DNA of 64,000 nt from Rhynochetos jubatus (GCA_027574665.1 CM050664.1:19894774-19958773), one strand, 5' to 3'; counted from the stretch's first letter, positions 36,840 to 50,101 are shown. Notes: generated by a model from the letters alone, not told the origin. A program made the numbers and translations.

Positions 36840-38814
36840 TAAACATGCTCAAAATCATAACACGTGAGTGATTTCAACTGGGCAGAACTCCCTTAACGTA
36901 AGCACGTATTTGCCTGTTTTGCTGAATCAGGACATGTTCTCCTTACAGGGACTTTGTGTTTTATTGTTGGCAATTTTGGTATCTTCTTTTCCTAAGATTA
37001 TTTCCAGTGGAAAGAACACAGTATTTTTCATTCCAGCAGTATTTTTGGTAACAGTTACTATTTTCTGACAATATGTCTGTATTTTAGGACAAAACCAAAT
37101 TACATGTTGGAAGCTCCTTTCCCCACTGCAGTTTCTCCAGCACTACTCACGAGCCAGTAACATCAACACCATAATCTGGAAGAGGCACAATAGACGCTAT
37201 ATTAAGTTTTATACAGACTTGCCATCAAATTACATGCAATAGCTGCTTGATCATGCTTTATCAATCCATTTTTGCCTGTCCATTTGAAAAGCAATTGCTT
37301 TTATCTTGATGGCGTATTTTTAACTGCAAACCTTGCAAGGATTTTACCCACAGTTCTTGTCTGATGAGAGGAGAGTTCTCCTGTTCATCTGTTTTAGTAC
37401 AATATGATTTTGTTGTTGCACAGTTGCGTGATAAGGGGTACAGGCAAAAAGCACCCTCTCACTGTAACTCGTTTTAATTGTTTTTCTGATTTTTGTCTTA
37501 TATTATCTGTTCCTTAAAGTGAAGTCTATAAAAATCTTGACAGCAGGTAGAACTTGGTGGTGTAAAACAGTCATGCTAAAAACAGTGACAAATATATTTT
37601 TTTCTTTTGCTCTCCTGCCTGCCACGATGTTCCAGAAGACTGTAAATTGACCATCAAACTTCTGCAGAGTTAGAACATGTCTTTTCAGCTCAGTAGATCA
37701 TAGGTAAAATCCTACTCCCTGACTTCACCATATAATCGTTATTACAGTACAAATCCTAAGTACTTTGTGTAATCTTCTAGGCTGTTTTCCCAGTAATGAA
37801 ATGCTTTAGGAGAAAAGAGAAGCAGCATAATTATGGAAACTTGTATTTGTTGCATCTTTTGCCCATTCCCTGAGATGAAAAGGGTTTATTTTCCCTTGCT
37901 CTGTATCTTGTTCAAACTTAGTTAAATGAAGTCAATTTGGTACAGGTCAGCACAGAGTAAGACATTATCTTATGGTGCTATCTTGCACTACAGGTATTTC
38001 GTGATGGTTGACTCCTTACAATTGGTCGTGAAAAGACCTACAGAGGTTAAAAGACTCTTCAGTTTGGATTCAATGCGAATTATTTCTAACTTCCATCCCA
38101 GATAGCTGCTGTTCTTCTGGTCAGTACTTTCACTTGAAGCTTAATACTAGCTTGCTCTAAAAACAGTTGTAAGGAACTCTACTTGTTCCAGTAGGTTTTA
38201 TTACTAAAAAACCCACTCTGAAGTTATTGTTGTACTATTTCTTAGTGCCAAAGAGGTCTTGGGTAGTCACAGAAGTAACCACAGAATGAGTAGAAATCAG
38301 GAAGAAATGAGTTCATACAAATGGTGCCTTATCTACGTACAAAAGTTGCATTATCTAGCTAGTTGAAACCGGCATACTTTGTTCTACATTGCAGTTTCAT
38401 TCTGAAACTTATATAAAAGCACCTTATGGGTTGAAACTTTCAGGTGTATTGAACCCATGCCATGTTTATTTTTGTATATGGACATGAGATTACAGCTTTT
38501 GTTTTCAGCTTCCAAAGTCATCATCAAAAGCAATCATTACTTTTTTGAATACTTACTTTGTAGTCTGGTGTCTGTCCTACACTAGTTAATTCATGTAAAT
38601 CTAAAGAAATGGTTGCCAGCAGGATGGGATCAGAAATACGGAAATACAGCATCTGGGTAGAAAGTTGGCTTTTGCAACATTTCCATTGAAATTATTTTTT
38701 TTTCTGCCAGATGAACAGATGCAGTGAAAACAGTCTTATCTGCAGCCTTTCTTTTGGGGAGATTAAATGAGAATCATCTATCAAAACATTATTTCATTTG
38801 AATAAATAGAAGAT

Positions 38815-38905
38815 ATTTATAGCATTTCTAAATATAAACCAAAGTGAGGCACAAAAAGAGGTGCAAGGAATGGCCACTCTACACAGTCAGGTGCTATTTC
38901 TGTAC
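38815..38905 (+). repeat. Possible MIR-like SINE relic
   Basis: The run gtgaggcacaaaaagaggtg (38845-38864), followed within 40 bp by acacagtcagg, matches the order of the MIR core (CTGAGGCACAGAGAGGTTAAG, then CACACAGC). The rest is too degraded to be sure. It lies within the AT-rich block. Confidence 0.4.
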
Positions 38906-39523
38906 CCAAAAGTATTTTTAAATTCCTGTTTCTTCACTTAGGTTGGGTGAATGGAGTTCCCTGTGCACTGAGGGTGTTTAGCAGACTACAGTCCTGATGC
39001 TCCTATTTTGGTCTGATTCTGTGGGCTGAAGACAGGTTTGCTTATAGATTTCCCTTTCTTTTATATTAGAATAACAACACCATACCTCACGGCTTTCAAG
39101 AGTCTGCCTTTTCTTTAAGATTCGATACAAGTTCTAGAATAGGTACCGGGAAAGCCTGAAAATGTGTCAGTGAGATGACAGAAGAATTTGTATCTTGCAG
39201 GAAATTACAAGATTTTGACATTTATTTGCATTCTGAATAGAATATTAAGTTAATATTAAAACATATTTCAGGTTAATTGTAATGTCATTTAGATATGAAT
39301 CTTCAAAGATTTTATTATGTGGCCAAAATATAAATGAAGAATTCTCCTGAAGCCTGAAATTAAATGTTTGATTTATGAAAACATTTCTGATTCTTTTAAT
39401 ATGTGATTTTACCAGACGTAATTCATGTCAGGAGACATTTCAGATTTTCTGAAATGCAACTTTCTGATGGGAAGGTGACCTAACATCTCACTAGGACTGA
39501 GACATCATAGCCTTTGCCAGGAA

Positions 39524-40147
39524 TTAAGTGCTTTTTAACCCTTTGACCACTGTAGTGTTGGGCTTTTGTTTTTTGTCTTTTCCGTGACTGAGCTGCACCT
39601 TCTTATTAAAATAATTTTGTGTTTCTTCTGAAAAATTTCCATATTTTTATACATATCTATAAGCTCCCTTGTCAGAAGGCAAGCCAAAACTCTTTTATCT
39701 TACTGCCGCTTTCATGGAAGTCTCTTTTGCCCATTTTCATTTGTGATTTTGCCATTTCTCTTAATTATGTGTTGAGGTTTCTGTTAGACTTTTAAGTACT
39801 CTGTCTTGCTTTTGGTTTACAGTGTTGCTCTTTGGAACCTGAAGTCTTTGTATTTCTTTATCAAGGGAGGCAGTTTTTTTATAACTGCACTTTCTTTACA
39901 TTGTTAGCAATTGCAAGAATTTTCCTGAAATAAGAGCTTTTGCTGCTTCTTGTTCAGATATCATCATGAGTAATCCTGAGTCATTTAACTTTACATGTTC
40001 TAAAATAACTTTTCTAAGATGGTCATACTGACATTTGTGTTCTCTGTCAACATAGTATTTAATATTGGGTCTAATGCTGTGTTTTCCCTGCTTTCCAGTG
40101 AACAATCTGAACCAAAAATATACCTTTATCTGATTGTTTTCGATCAA
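39524..40147 (-). pseudogene. Decayed minus-strand reading frame, possible fossil CDS
   Basis: One minus-strand frame stays largely open for about 200 codons without needing a frameshift: 83 codons (40147 to 39899), TAA at 39896-39898, then 44 codons to a stop at 39761-39763, and further stops at 39737-39739, 39695-39697, 39647-39649 and 39524-39526. The translation is Lys/Glu/Gln-rich and globular or coiled-coil-like in style (for example VKLNDSGLLMMISEQEAAKA and LDKEIQRLQVPKSNT). I do not recognise a family. On a rough estimate from composition, an 83-codon run somewhere in an AT-rich block this size is not rare, so chance is a live alternative. If real, it is a retrocopy or dead exon with at least five stops, and not functional. 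Confidence 0.2.
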
Positions 40148-40317
40148 ATATTTAAACGCTAGTATGGAAGATGATTATTGACTTTTCAGTTAAATGATGT
40201 AGTCTTCTGCAGAAATCAATTTTTCGTATATATTCACCAGCTGTATTTAAGAACTAGCATTTGGCTAGCAGTTTTCAGGTTTTAAAATAGAAAAATCTCT
40301 CATGTGGTGTCTTTCCT

Positions 40318-40445
40318 TAGGAGATCTCCAACACTTCACAGTCACATTAGCCTGTTTTTAAATATAGAAAGATTGAGGCACAGCTCTGGGAACTTGTCCC
40401 AGGTCACTCAGTGGCTGAAGCAGGCAGAAAAAGAGAAACCAAGAA
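40318..40445 (+). repeat. MIR-like (CORE/MIR family) SINE relic
   Basis: This is the clearest MIR-type relic in the window. The order is ctccaacacttcacagtcac (family ATCTCAAAGCACTTTACA region), then agaaagattgaggcacagct (GATGGGGAAACTGAGGCACA), then 'aacttgtcccaggtcactca' (GACTTGCCCAAGGTCACACA), then gtggctgaagcaggcag. The 3' tail is lost into A-rich sequence. Plus-strand orientation. The 75-codon frame overlapping it is a by-product of the SINE. Confidence 0.75.
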
Positions 40446-41150
40446 AAGAAGAAACCGACCCATTAGTGCTGTATCTGTCCTGCTGGACCGTTATTGCATT
40501 AAGTAAATCTATTCAATTCACAGGAGTCTAATTTATATCACTAGGCTCCAAGAAGCGCACGTGTTGTGTATGTGCCTAGATAGGCAGATAGATGCACAGT
40601 TCAAATGTCTACGTTACTTTTGGTATCACATCGTGAACTGGAGGTCTTGCTCAACTGTCTCATGAACGCATTCCTATGAGCACTGTGAGCATCCCCTTAA
40701 ATAAATATGATCCATCTTGATTTTCCAGATGAGTCAGGAAAAAACATTAGGGTTTTTTCCTGACAGGTGTAAGCCAATTGGTATAGACAACTGCAGTCTC
40801 CAAGGAATTTCCCTGGACCCTAAGGAACCCCTTGGCTTCCAGCCATCGGCTTTTTGTCATCAGCTGCATTCAGCTTTTGGCAGTAGTACGCCCCAGGAAA
40901 GAGCACAGGTCTTTGTGAATTAAAGCCTGCAACTCTGGGTAGTTAAAAATCCTCCATCTTTAGCTTCAGGAATTTTATTCCCTCTCTTCCTGCATGTTTG
41001 TTGGCTTTGGAGAAGGGTCCTGACATGCTTTCTGTAATTTAGCTGCCCGGCTCAGAACCAGTTGCAAACATTTCCTTTAGAAAGCTATTTATGGATGTTG
41101 TTTTGATCTTCCTCTGGTAACTTCTTCCATTTATTTCCCTATTTCTATTT

Positions 41151-44100
41151 GATTTTCTCATGTTGATCTTTGAAGTTGCAATCTCGGTTTTCCTGTGGAG
41201 TTCCTGGATCTCCACTCCTGGGCTTTGCGCAAATAACCTGGCCCGTGTTGTATTGCAGGAGTGGAAGCTGGAAAGGTTTGGGTGTGATGGCTCTGAGAGG
41301 GTGTAGATCTTGCTTTTCTGAGAGGACTGAACTGGCCCCCACTGAAGTCATGGCCTCTTAGAAGGCAGTGGGATTATTTTTGCAGTGTGGGTCGTTAGCA
41401 CTGACTCCAAACCAAGGCAAAACCGAGACATGGAGCCTTTTGTGTATAAAATAGCTCTCAAAGTTGTAAGCAAACCCTCAAAACTGCAAGGCATGGCTGC
41501 TCAAAACACCGAAGAATAGAGCTGAAATTTCAGGACTAAATTGTTGATTTTTGGAAGTTTGGGATTGGTAATCTCAGGAAAGCCCAAGATGAGTAAAAGG
41601 CTTGATCTTTTTGAAGAGCTACACTTAGTTGAGAGACCAGTCCCTGCTGTCCTTCCAGGACTGCAAAATTACAACTTTCAGGCCACACTTTGGAAGGGTT
41701 TACGTGTAATCTGTACCTTTCTCATTTCATAACTTAATTAGATGAGATAATCAGGCACCAGAATGTCCTCAGGCCTCGGTTAAATATTGGGACCACCACA
41801 GTGTGTGCCTGTGATGAGGAGAGAGGATTTGTCCTCATCCATCTCCTGCCTGTGGAGTGCACTGCTTATCTTGAGTCTGTTCACTGTAGGTGTTGGCCAA
41901 GTGCTCCCAACCTGCCACTGCTATGACACTGTATTGCCACAACTTGGGTTGCTCTCACCAGTTGAGTACTGCCTGTTTTAGCAATATAAAGGTAAAGTGT
42001 CTAGGCTAAGTTCATCATCTAGACTCCTCCATGGTGGAGAAAGTTCAACACCTCCAGAATGTAATTCATCCCATCCAAAAATAGATGTCTAAGACAGGAA
42101 GAATGAATCACTCTCTGGGGGTTGGCGTGCATCTCTCTGCTCACTGATGATAAAAGAAGTCTAGACAATTACCTTAACCTAGACATCCAGCTGTAAGACA
42201 CCTTCAGCTGTGTGAGATCTAGCTATGCTTTCAGGTCCCTAAGGACAGATTTCAAAACCCCTGTTCAAATGCGAAGTAGCTTTCTGATTTCCCTGCAGCT
42301 TTCAAGCTGAAGTCACTTTTGACAATCAGACTTCTTCTGTCTCAGTGAGACACATATGGCAGTTTTACCATAACTGAATAGCTTTTTAATGAAAGGGTTT
42401 TTACCCTCAGTCCCATCTGGGAGTTATCCATGAGAAGTTGATGATGGTTTAAAGAATATTTCTTTCTATTACTTGCTGAATCATTGCCACCATTAAATAT
42501 TGCTGCATAATTTCCTCACAAGGAGTCTGTTCCATGGAGATAATATTCAAAATGTGGTCCCCATTGGTTACTTTGATTGAACACATGCCACACAGCATGT
42601 CCTCCACGGGCAGGAGCACAGCTCTTCAGCTGGTTGGTTGCAAACGCATTTGTAAGAGTTCATTTCTCATGGTCTGAAGTTCATCTCTCATCCTCACTCT
42701 TGCCCTCCTATGAGCTCATTTATTAAAGCATTTGGGGGAAGGCAGACAGGGAAAGGCAGTGGATGACTACAGAAGGAAAGGGAGAAGGCAATAGAGAGTA
42801 ACAAGACCGTTAGGAGTTGCAGTGCATCCGTGGAAGCAGAGAGGAGGTAAAGCATCTCACACTGGACAAGCAAACCTTTGTCGTATCCACCACTGCAGTT
42901 CCTCACTGCCCACCTTGCCCCATGGAGATGACCACTGCAGGAGCGTAACCGGCAGGGCAGCCTAGGGCACTTGAACACCAGCTGCTCCCCTTTCCAGCCC
43001 ACTGCTTGAAAGCCATCTTCAGCAGGTGCTTCCATGAAGAGCCCAGGCAGTGAGCACAGCCCAACTCCATCCCCAGGTGGTCGTCCTTGCTCCCAGCGTG
43101 GTGATACCTACTCCTGTTCGGTGGCAGAGCAGACATGTGAGGATGATGATGTCTCCAGTGGGACAACACGGATCACCAGCAGAAGTGGGCACGTGTGTTG
43201 CTCCACATGCAGGGTGGACTGTTGGAGGGGGGCTTCAGGGTGCCAGTTTCTGTGTCTGAAGCTTCCATCCCAGACAAGTTAGAAGGAGGAGGGAGTACTC
43301 ACCCTTGGTAGCTCTGCAGAGGAGAACATCTCAGTTCACCTTGAAACACATGGAGGTTTAATTCCTTTGATTTTTGCTTTTAGATTATTTTTTGGCCTTG
43401 CTGTTTTAAAAAATTCAGTTCAACATGGAAGCATAGTCTTCAGGGAAAATACTGGAACATTTTGACCATTATGGTGAACTGAAAACACACCTTTTTTCAA
43501 GATGCTTTTTGTCCTTCTTGTTTGGGAGAGGGCAGTAAGTTCAGATGAATCCTGAAATGGTTGTTTTAAAATTTTTTTTTAACGTGTATCTGAATTTTCT
43601 AGTTGCCAGAAAAAATAATTTGCCCAGAGATGTTACAGGTGTCTCTTTGCCTCCCCTGCCAAGACATCTGCCCACTGCTGCCTCCAGGAGCTCTTGGTGG
43701 AGTCCAAGCCGAAGCGATGGATGTGTTTCTCTCCGGGAGCTCCCTGCTTCACTCCTCGCTGTGTCAGCTCTGAACGCAGCCTGCCAAGATTCAAGCAAAT
43801 ATTCAAGAAAAGATTGAGGTATTCACCAAGCTCGAACTATTGTACAAGAAATACCCTGAAGCAAAAACAGAGCTATGAGACACCATCACAGTGTCGCTTC
43901 CCCCACCCCGGCAGGCACCATGCCGTACCAGACAAACTCCTCCAGATAGGATCCAGGCAGAGATGTTTGCTTAACACAGCAGCTCTTTGAAAAGGCAAAT
44001 AAATGGACAGTGAAGCTACACAGACATGTCACTGTGCAGCGATTTCCGTTTAGCATTTATGTTTAGTGCCAGGAAACCCTGACTCATGAATATGAAATCA

Positions 44101-46955
44101 GAAGTAAAGGAAGAAAGCAGTTGTTCATTATTAGAGCTTCGAATTGGGCATGTGGTGGGAATTAGCATTAAAAAACACGTAGATTAAAAAGAGAGAAGCT
44201 GGCTCTGAGGTTCCAGGAGGCGTGAAGACCCCAGCTCCGCAACCAGGGAACGTGCTTTTGTGGGGCTCTCTCTGCTCGCAGGATTTGCCCTCAGGGTGTT
44301 ACTGCTAGAGAAGAACTCTGAAGCTCAGGGTTACCCATGATGAGTCTCTTGCTCGGATAGAGATGGGGGAAAGCTGATCATGAATATTCCTGGAGATCCT
44401 CCAAATTTACTCTGAGGCAGTGGTGAGCAAAGGCAGGGAAGAAGAGCCTCTTAATTATTATCAGAAATAAGAGAAATAACCAACAGCAACCTCCAAGGGA
44501 AAGGAACAACCTCAGATAGAAATCCCGAGGTCCAGGAAAGAGAGCACATTGAATTGAGCCTCAAACTGGGTGAAGGAGGCCACAGCACCGACTCTTCTAC
44601 AGGTGGGATACCCATCTCTGCCCCACTCCTGTGCTCTGGAGCTCAGAACATCCTCTGTGAGCCTGATGCAAGGCAGTCTCCCTTTCACACAAGCTGTCTT
44701 TCTTCCAGCCATGAAGGTGGGACACCATCCTTCTTTCTGCACCCATTTCCCCTTGCAGAAGATGAGCTTGTTCTGCCTTGAGGCCCCAGTGCCAGGCCCC
44801 AGGGAGGGATGTGGGTCAGAAGAGTGGATGCTCTTGCAGCAAGTATTTTTGATGGTACTGGGCAGCAAAGGCTTGATTTCCAAAGCGGCTCTTTGCATAT
44901 AACCCCAGGAGCAGCTCAAGGCAGTGAGGAAGTGTGCCATCTCTGCTATGGTCTTTGTCTGAAGCTGCTCAGCTGTGCTGTATAAGTACCCCTCTATTGC
45001 CTTGCATCTTAGTAATTCCAGCACCCTTAAAACATTACAAGAACTAATCTGTCAGCATGCAGCAGTAGCAAAACATTCAGCAGATCCTCCAGGCCTGGAG
45101 CGTGTGAGATGCCATAACAGTGGCTGCAGGCTGGATGATGGGTTGGGTGGGCAAGCGAGTGAGCATGGGACCGGGCAGATTTGCCAGGGTACTCCTCACC
45201 CAAGTGTCCCCATGCCACCTCTGCCGTCGGTGACAACACCTGATCGTGGCTGTTTTGCAGACCCAAGTTTTGCCCCAAGGCTGGGCCATGGGATGCTGCC
45301 TGGCTGGGCTGTTCTCCAACCCGCGCTGGCTACAACAGCGTCAGAGAGTCGTTAGTAAGCAAGGCGTGCTTGACGTGAATAATTAAAATACCTGCTGTGC
45401 TTTTAAATAGTTCAGAGCCAGCCTTGGAGCTGCGCGTGTGAGCGATGGCTGCTGTCTTCGGAGGAGGCCTAAGGAAAGAGGAGGGAGGAGGGTTGATATC
45501 CAGTGGGAAATTAAGGACTCTGTGCTCCTTCTGGCAGGAGGAAGAGATGGTGCTGGCAGGTCCCATAGAGACTTGGGCAGTCCCTACCCTGGAGGGGAGA
45601 CTGGAGGCTGAGACAGCTCACCTTGATGATGGGCACCTCCATGCAAATCTCTCCAAAGAGACTCTCTGCCAAAGGTTTGAGAGATGGCTGAGCTCAGCCC
45701 TTCCAGCTGTCCCAGGGCAGTGCATGGGTTCAGCTCTCCAGAACCACAGGATGAGGATGTGGGGATGGGGACAGCACCACAGCTTTGGAGGCAGCAAATC
45801 CCCCCATGAGTGCAGGCAGCGTGGAGCACCTTCACCTGAGCACACACGGGCGGTGCAGGGAGGATGCGCCGTCTTTCCCAAAGATGCCATTTCCCCAAGA
45901 TATCAATTAGACACTGAGATGAAAACAGGTTCTGCATGAACAATTAACAAAGAGTTTCCCACAGTCTTGCGGCAGCCGGACTCCCTCTGTTCCTGCGATG
46001 TTGTCATTACCCCCAGCTGCTTCTGAGTTTTTATCACAATAGGACTGAAGGGCCCCGTCCCCCACCGCTGAGGAGCTTCATGCAACGGGGGGAGATATCA
46101 AACACCACGTTGGTGTTAGTGCTGCTGGAGTGTGGAGCTGGGAAGCTGTAAATCATCTCTTCTGGCAAAAAATGGGTTTCTAGGCAGGGGATGGAGGGAA
46201 AAACGACATTCCCCATGAGTTATTTTCAGATTGAATTAAACAATTGGTTGGCCATAGATATATATTGGTTTTTTCTATATATATGTTTTGCCGTGGAGAC
46301 CCTGGGCAATTCCAGTTTGGGGTCACTGTGCAGTGATTTTTTTTCCCTTCATTTTTTTAGTTCAGCCAATCATCCAAAAAATCAGTTATTTTCACAGCTT
46401 TGCCATAAATATCTCCAGGGCAGGCGAAAGCAGGGTTTCTAGTAGACAGGAGAAAGAAGTCTGTCTGGGGGCTGGAGCATGGCATGGTGAGGAGGGAGGG
46501 AGAGGTGTGTGCTGGCAGCTTTGCCGCAGCACGCGAAAGGCATCCCGATGTCCAGTCCTTTCCCTGGTCTCATGTGGGGAGTGGGAGCTGCCGCCTATCA
46601 CCCTCGTCTGTGGCCCTTCCCTCATGAAAGGTGAGGGCTCCAGAGCTGAAGATCAACAAATTAGTCTTCTTCTCCCCCTATTGCAGAATGCTATCCATCT
46701 AAAGATTTCCTTTAATTTAGAGCTGTGTAGAGTTTGAAAAGCCCTTCAAGTTCACTTGGGCTGATGAATTGGTAATTGAGTGTACCTGGATGTCGGTGCT
46801 GTCTTTGCCTCTCTCTGCATTTGTATCAGTCCGTGTTTGTTTTCCCGAGCTGTAAATCACTTGGAGCTTGGAGAGGCTTTTATCAAATCCTGCTAGGAGC
46901 CAGTCGCTTTCCCTTTCACAAACACATTGCTAATGCCACGTGGAACCCACTGGCT
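41151..46955. other. Non-coding unique DNA
   Basis: No gene is recognised in 5.8 kb. Points noted: a T run near 43572-43581; an AT-rich stretch at 44030-44200 with an AP-1-type tgactca (44080-44086) and several ATTA words, possibly regulatory; and a small TATATA-rich stretch at about 46256-46283. Frames at 44512-45024 (minus) and 45445-45939 (plus) are chance-like, low in domain content and overlapped by opposite-strand frames. Confidence 0.55.
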
Positions 46956-47215
46956 TTGCTGCTCATTTAAAAACAATGAGGATGTTATTAAATGGAAAAA
47001 AAATTCCTTAGCAACGGGAGAAGGAGGAGGAACAGAATTGCTCCTGTCTCGCTGGTGCTTGCTCCTTCAGTCTAGTATCTGTCCCATTGATCTCCTAATA
47101 TGCTCTGCTTTGAAAGCCTGATTTATTGCCCTGCGCTCTCTTATCTCCCTGCGTGTCTCAGTCCGTTAGAGCACACATTGTTCTCAGCTTCATTAGCAAC
47201 CAGACGGGTCGGCTG
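46956..47215. promoter_or_regulatory. Putative regulatory block with two RFX half-sites
   Basis: A composition change with motif-rich AT stretches, including ccttagcaacggg (about 47007-47019) and cattagcaaccag (about 47190-47202). Both match an RFX half-site (TTAGCAAC) and are oriented alike. Between them are aggagg and TAATATG words. No gene is seen. The call rests on motifs only. Confidence 0.2.
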
Positions 47216-50101
47216 CTGGACCTTGGTCCAGCCTCATGTGAGCAGCGTGCCACCCCCCGGGACTGCAGACCTGTGCCCCTCTCTCTGCAGCATCTGGCCC
47301 AGCCAGTGCTGGGCATGGAGAATTAAGCACGTGGTTTAAGGGAGTCAGGGTCTCCGGATTCTCCAACATGGCCTTGGTGTCAACCTCCCCAGTGGCCTCT
47401 GAAGATACCTGGCCCTCTCCGTCAGCTTCAGAGGAACCACACCTGGCCCTGATCCCACATTACCCATATCCATGCCTGATATTCGGTCCAGTGAACATGC
47501 TCTAATGCTGACAGGTTTGCCAAAGGGGAATTTCAAACTGGAGAGGTAACAGTCCTGATTTGCAATTTTGGAGCCGCGCTAGTCCCTCGCCCAATGGAGG
47601 AGCTGAAGCAGCATCACGTGGCTGGCACAACCCGCCTGCGCAGCCTACGTTGTGCATATAGATTGTTTTCAATGGACTGTTGCGGTGCTGTTTCTCAGGG
47701 GAAAAAAATGGTAAGTTGTTTCCATTAACAAAGAAATGTGAGAACTTTGCGATCTGAGTGCAAACATTTCATGAGCATAAAATGAGGTGAAGTTTGCCAA
47801 ACAGATTATTTATTCAGTATGATTTTTTCATTCAGCTCTAATTGCTTGGGTCAAGCTGTTGTTAGGAGGACTGTGTGACGCCTTTGTAGTGCGCCATTAA
47901 GGTCAGAAAAGTGTTGGTAGAAATTCATGTTTAGTCAAGCTTCTCTTTGGGTGTAATGGTACTATACCTTCCTGTCTTAGCAAGAGAAGTAAATGATGCT
48001 GCCTGGCTTCTTGTTGTCACTGTGCAGCCCTCATAGCTAATGAGAGTGAGTTGTGCCTTATTGACTCCCACTTTCTCTGTAGAAGGAATGATTAAATTCA
48101 CCTGCAGAATCCCCGTCTCCTCATGCACGGCAGCGTGCAACTTCCCTGCATCTTAGCTAACTAGGCTAGAGATTACATATGCCAGGATCACTGATGAGAA
48201 AGCGCAAGCTAGAAAGGGTTTGCCTTGGCTTTCAGATCCCAGGTGGTATTTGCAGGACTTACGCTTAGGAAAAGCATCACTTTTTTTGCTTCTGACCTGA
48301 CAAACTTTGTCTGGAAACCCAGAGGAAGGAGCAGGGAGCCCCACCGTCTGTCTTTCAACAGCATTTTCTGAAATGGAGCTACACTTTAAAGTCTCACCAG
48401 TTCAGCCTTTCACTTCACAGAATATGAGCCCGTCTCTGAAATACCAGGTTATTTTTTCATACCCCCATAATATTCTCATCCGACATTCACTCTCCTGGAA
48501 ATCACCAATCCAACATTCGCCTACCTGCATTCAAATACCTGTCATTGTTCTTGTGTGACTGTCCTTCTCCTTCCAATTTAGAGATTATATTTCATAACTG
48601 ACCTCCAACTACCTATTGCCTCCCCGTGACACTTCTCACCCTTGTCTACCTGATTGATTAGTCTATTATGCTCTCCACTCTCCTGATGACTTACAGATTG
48701 CCCGGTATGTCACAGGCTTGCTTTTGTTCTGTAATATTTATTCTTGGGAGTTTTGCAACGCCCTCCGGCTGCTATCCTCTCTCCCCGTTCACTGTCCTCC
48801 ACCTGCCTCTCGTGTGTATATCTAGTTTGGAAAAAGGAGAAGGAACCTTTTGCAAAAAAAAAAATCCTCCCCGCTGTGAGTTCACACATGTGCTGGTTAA
48901 ACCCCACGTTTAAGAGGCTGTCATTTTCAGTGGGGCTTTTTTGCACCATTTGGAGGTAATAAAATGTCACCAGATCAGGCTGGGGTTGGTGACACGGCTT
49001 GGAAGGCAGCTTTCTTCAGAAGATTTCCTCACCTGCATAAGTCAGTGGCACAGTGACAAAGCAGGGAGCAATGTTGTGTTTAAAGATGTGTGTAGGTAGG
49101 AGGGTTCTGCCTCTGCCGAGGGAGAGGTCTGGGACGTGTCCCAGATCCATCCATCTCCCTGCCACTTGTCAGAGGTTGCCCAGCTCTCTGATATTGTTCC
49201 AGGCTTGTCCCAGCTCTGTCCATCACTCTGACGTTTAATTAACTGCCCTGTTCTCCTGGATCTTGCACTGGATTTGTGTTGTCTTTCTGAAATACCTCTT
49301 AGGTTGTGTCTGAATATTACTAACAGGAGGAATAATAAAATGGTTGTCACTAATACTGTTATTATTGTTATTATGTTGATGATAATAAAACAAGACATTG
49401 AATATCACAAAGATGAGTACTGTTACGATCAGTGTCACTTCTTCTGTCTATACTGGTTGTCTTGCCTCGCAGGTGAGCAGGGTTTGACAGCAGTGGTGAA
49501 CATAGAGAGCCCTGGCCAGCCAGGCGTCCAAAACTAGAAGAAAAACAGAGAGAGGGTTGGAAGTGACTAATGAAGACATTAAAATCACAATTAAGATTAA
49601 AAAACATACTTATGAGACCAAACCCCAGATGTAAGGATGGTTATTGAGCTTATTAAAATCTGTCTGTGCTGGGTGACGGGTGTTGGTGGTGGCAGTGGCT
49701 CCTCACTTCTCCAGGAGCTCTGCGTTGGTGCCACGTACCATCTGCCTTCTGAGTGCCCAGAGCTATCCATCTTCCCTGCACTTCCTGCAGTCCCTGTCTG
49801 GCATTTGTCCCATTCTTCTTACTTCAGGTCCCAGGTAGCCTTCCAGCGTTTCTTAGAGTCCCTCCTCCACTGGTGGGTGGATTTCTTTTCCCTTTGAGTT
49901 ATGGGTTGAGCAGCTGATCTCATTTGGTACCTCCTCTTGGTTCTCTTCCCATTCACATCTGGTCCCTGCAAATCTGTGTCTCATCCATGACTTGAATAGC
50001 TGTGCTGTCCCTGGGATGTCTTCATGTTAATCACGCCGTCAATCAGTCTTTTATACCCCCTGATGAAACTCCCTCTTACGTTTTCTTTTTCTTCCTTGCA
50101 G
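47216..50101. other. Non-coding unique DNA
   Basis: No gene recognised. A promoter-like group of words lies at 47569-47650: CCAAT at 47591-47595, CACGTG at 47615-47620 and an NRF1-like cctgcgcag at about 47635-47643, discussed under findings. A low-complexity TTATTG/ATAATAA stretch lies at about 49345-49390. On the minus strand a pyrimidine-rich acceptor ends near 49537, leading into a short frame; there is no clear donor except a GC-type one, so it is left uncalled. Confidence 0.5.

Larger units (their letters stand above)
36840..41150. other. AT-rich compositional block (about 4.3 kb)
   Basis: GC content drops sharply relative to both sides. Hand counts give 10 G/C of 60 at 39241-39300, 18 of 60 at 39301-39360, and about 20-22 of 60 at 37921-37980 and 38521-38580. 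The right end of the window is above half G/C. Between 37069 and 39895 no frame of 60 codons exists on either strand. The block holds two MIR-like relics and a decayed minus-strand frame but no CR1. It may be old, transposon-derived or simply AT-rich spacer. Boundaries are approximate. Confidence 0.6.
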
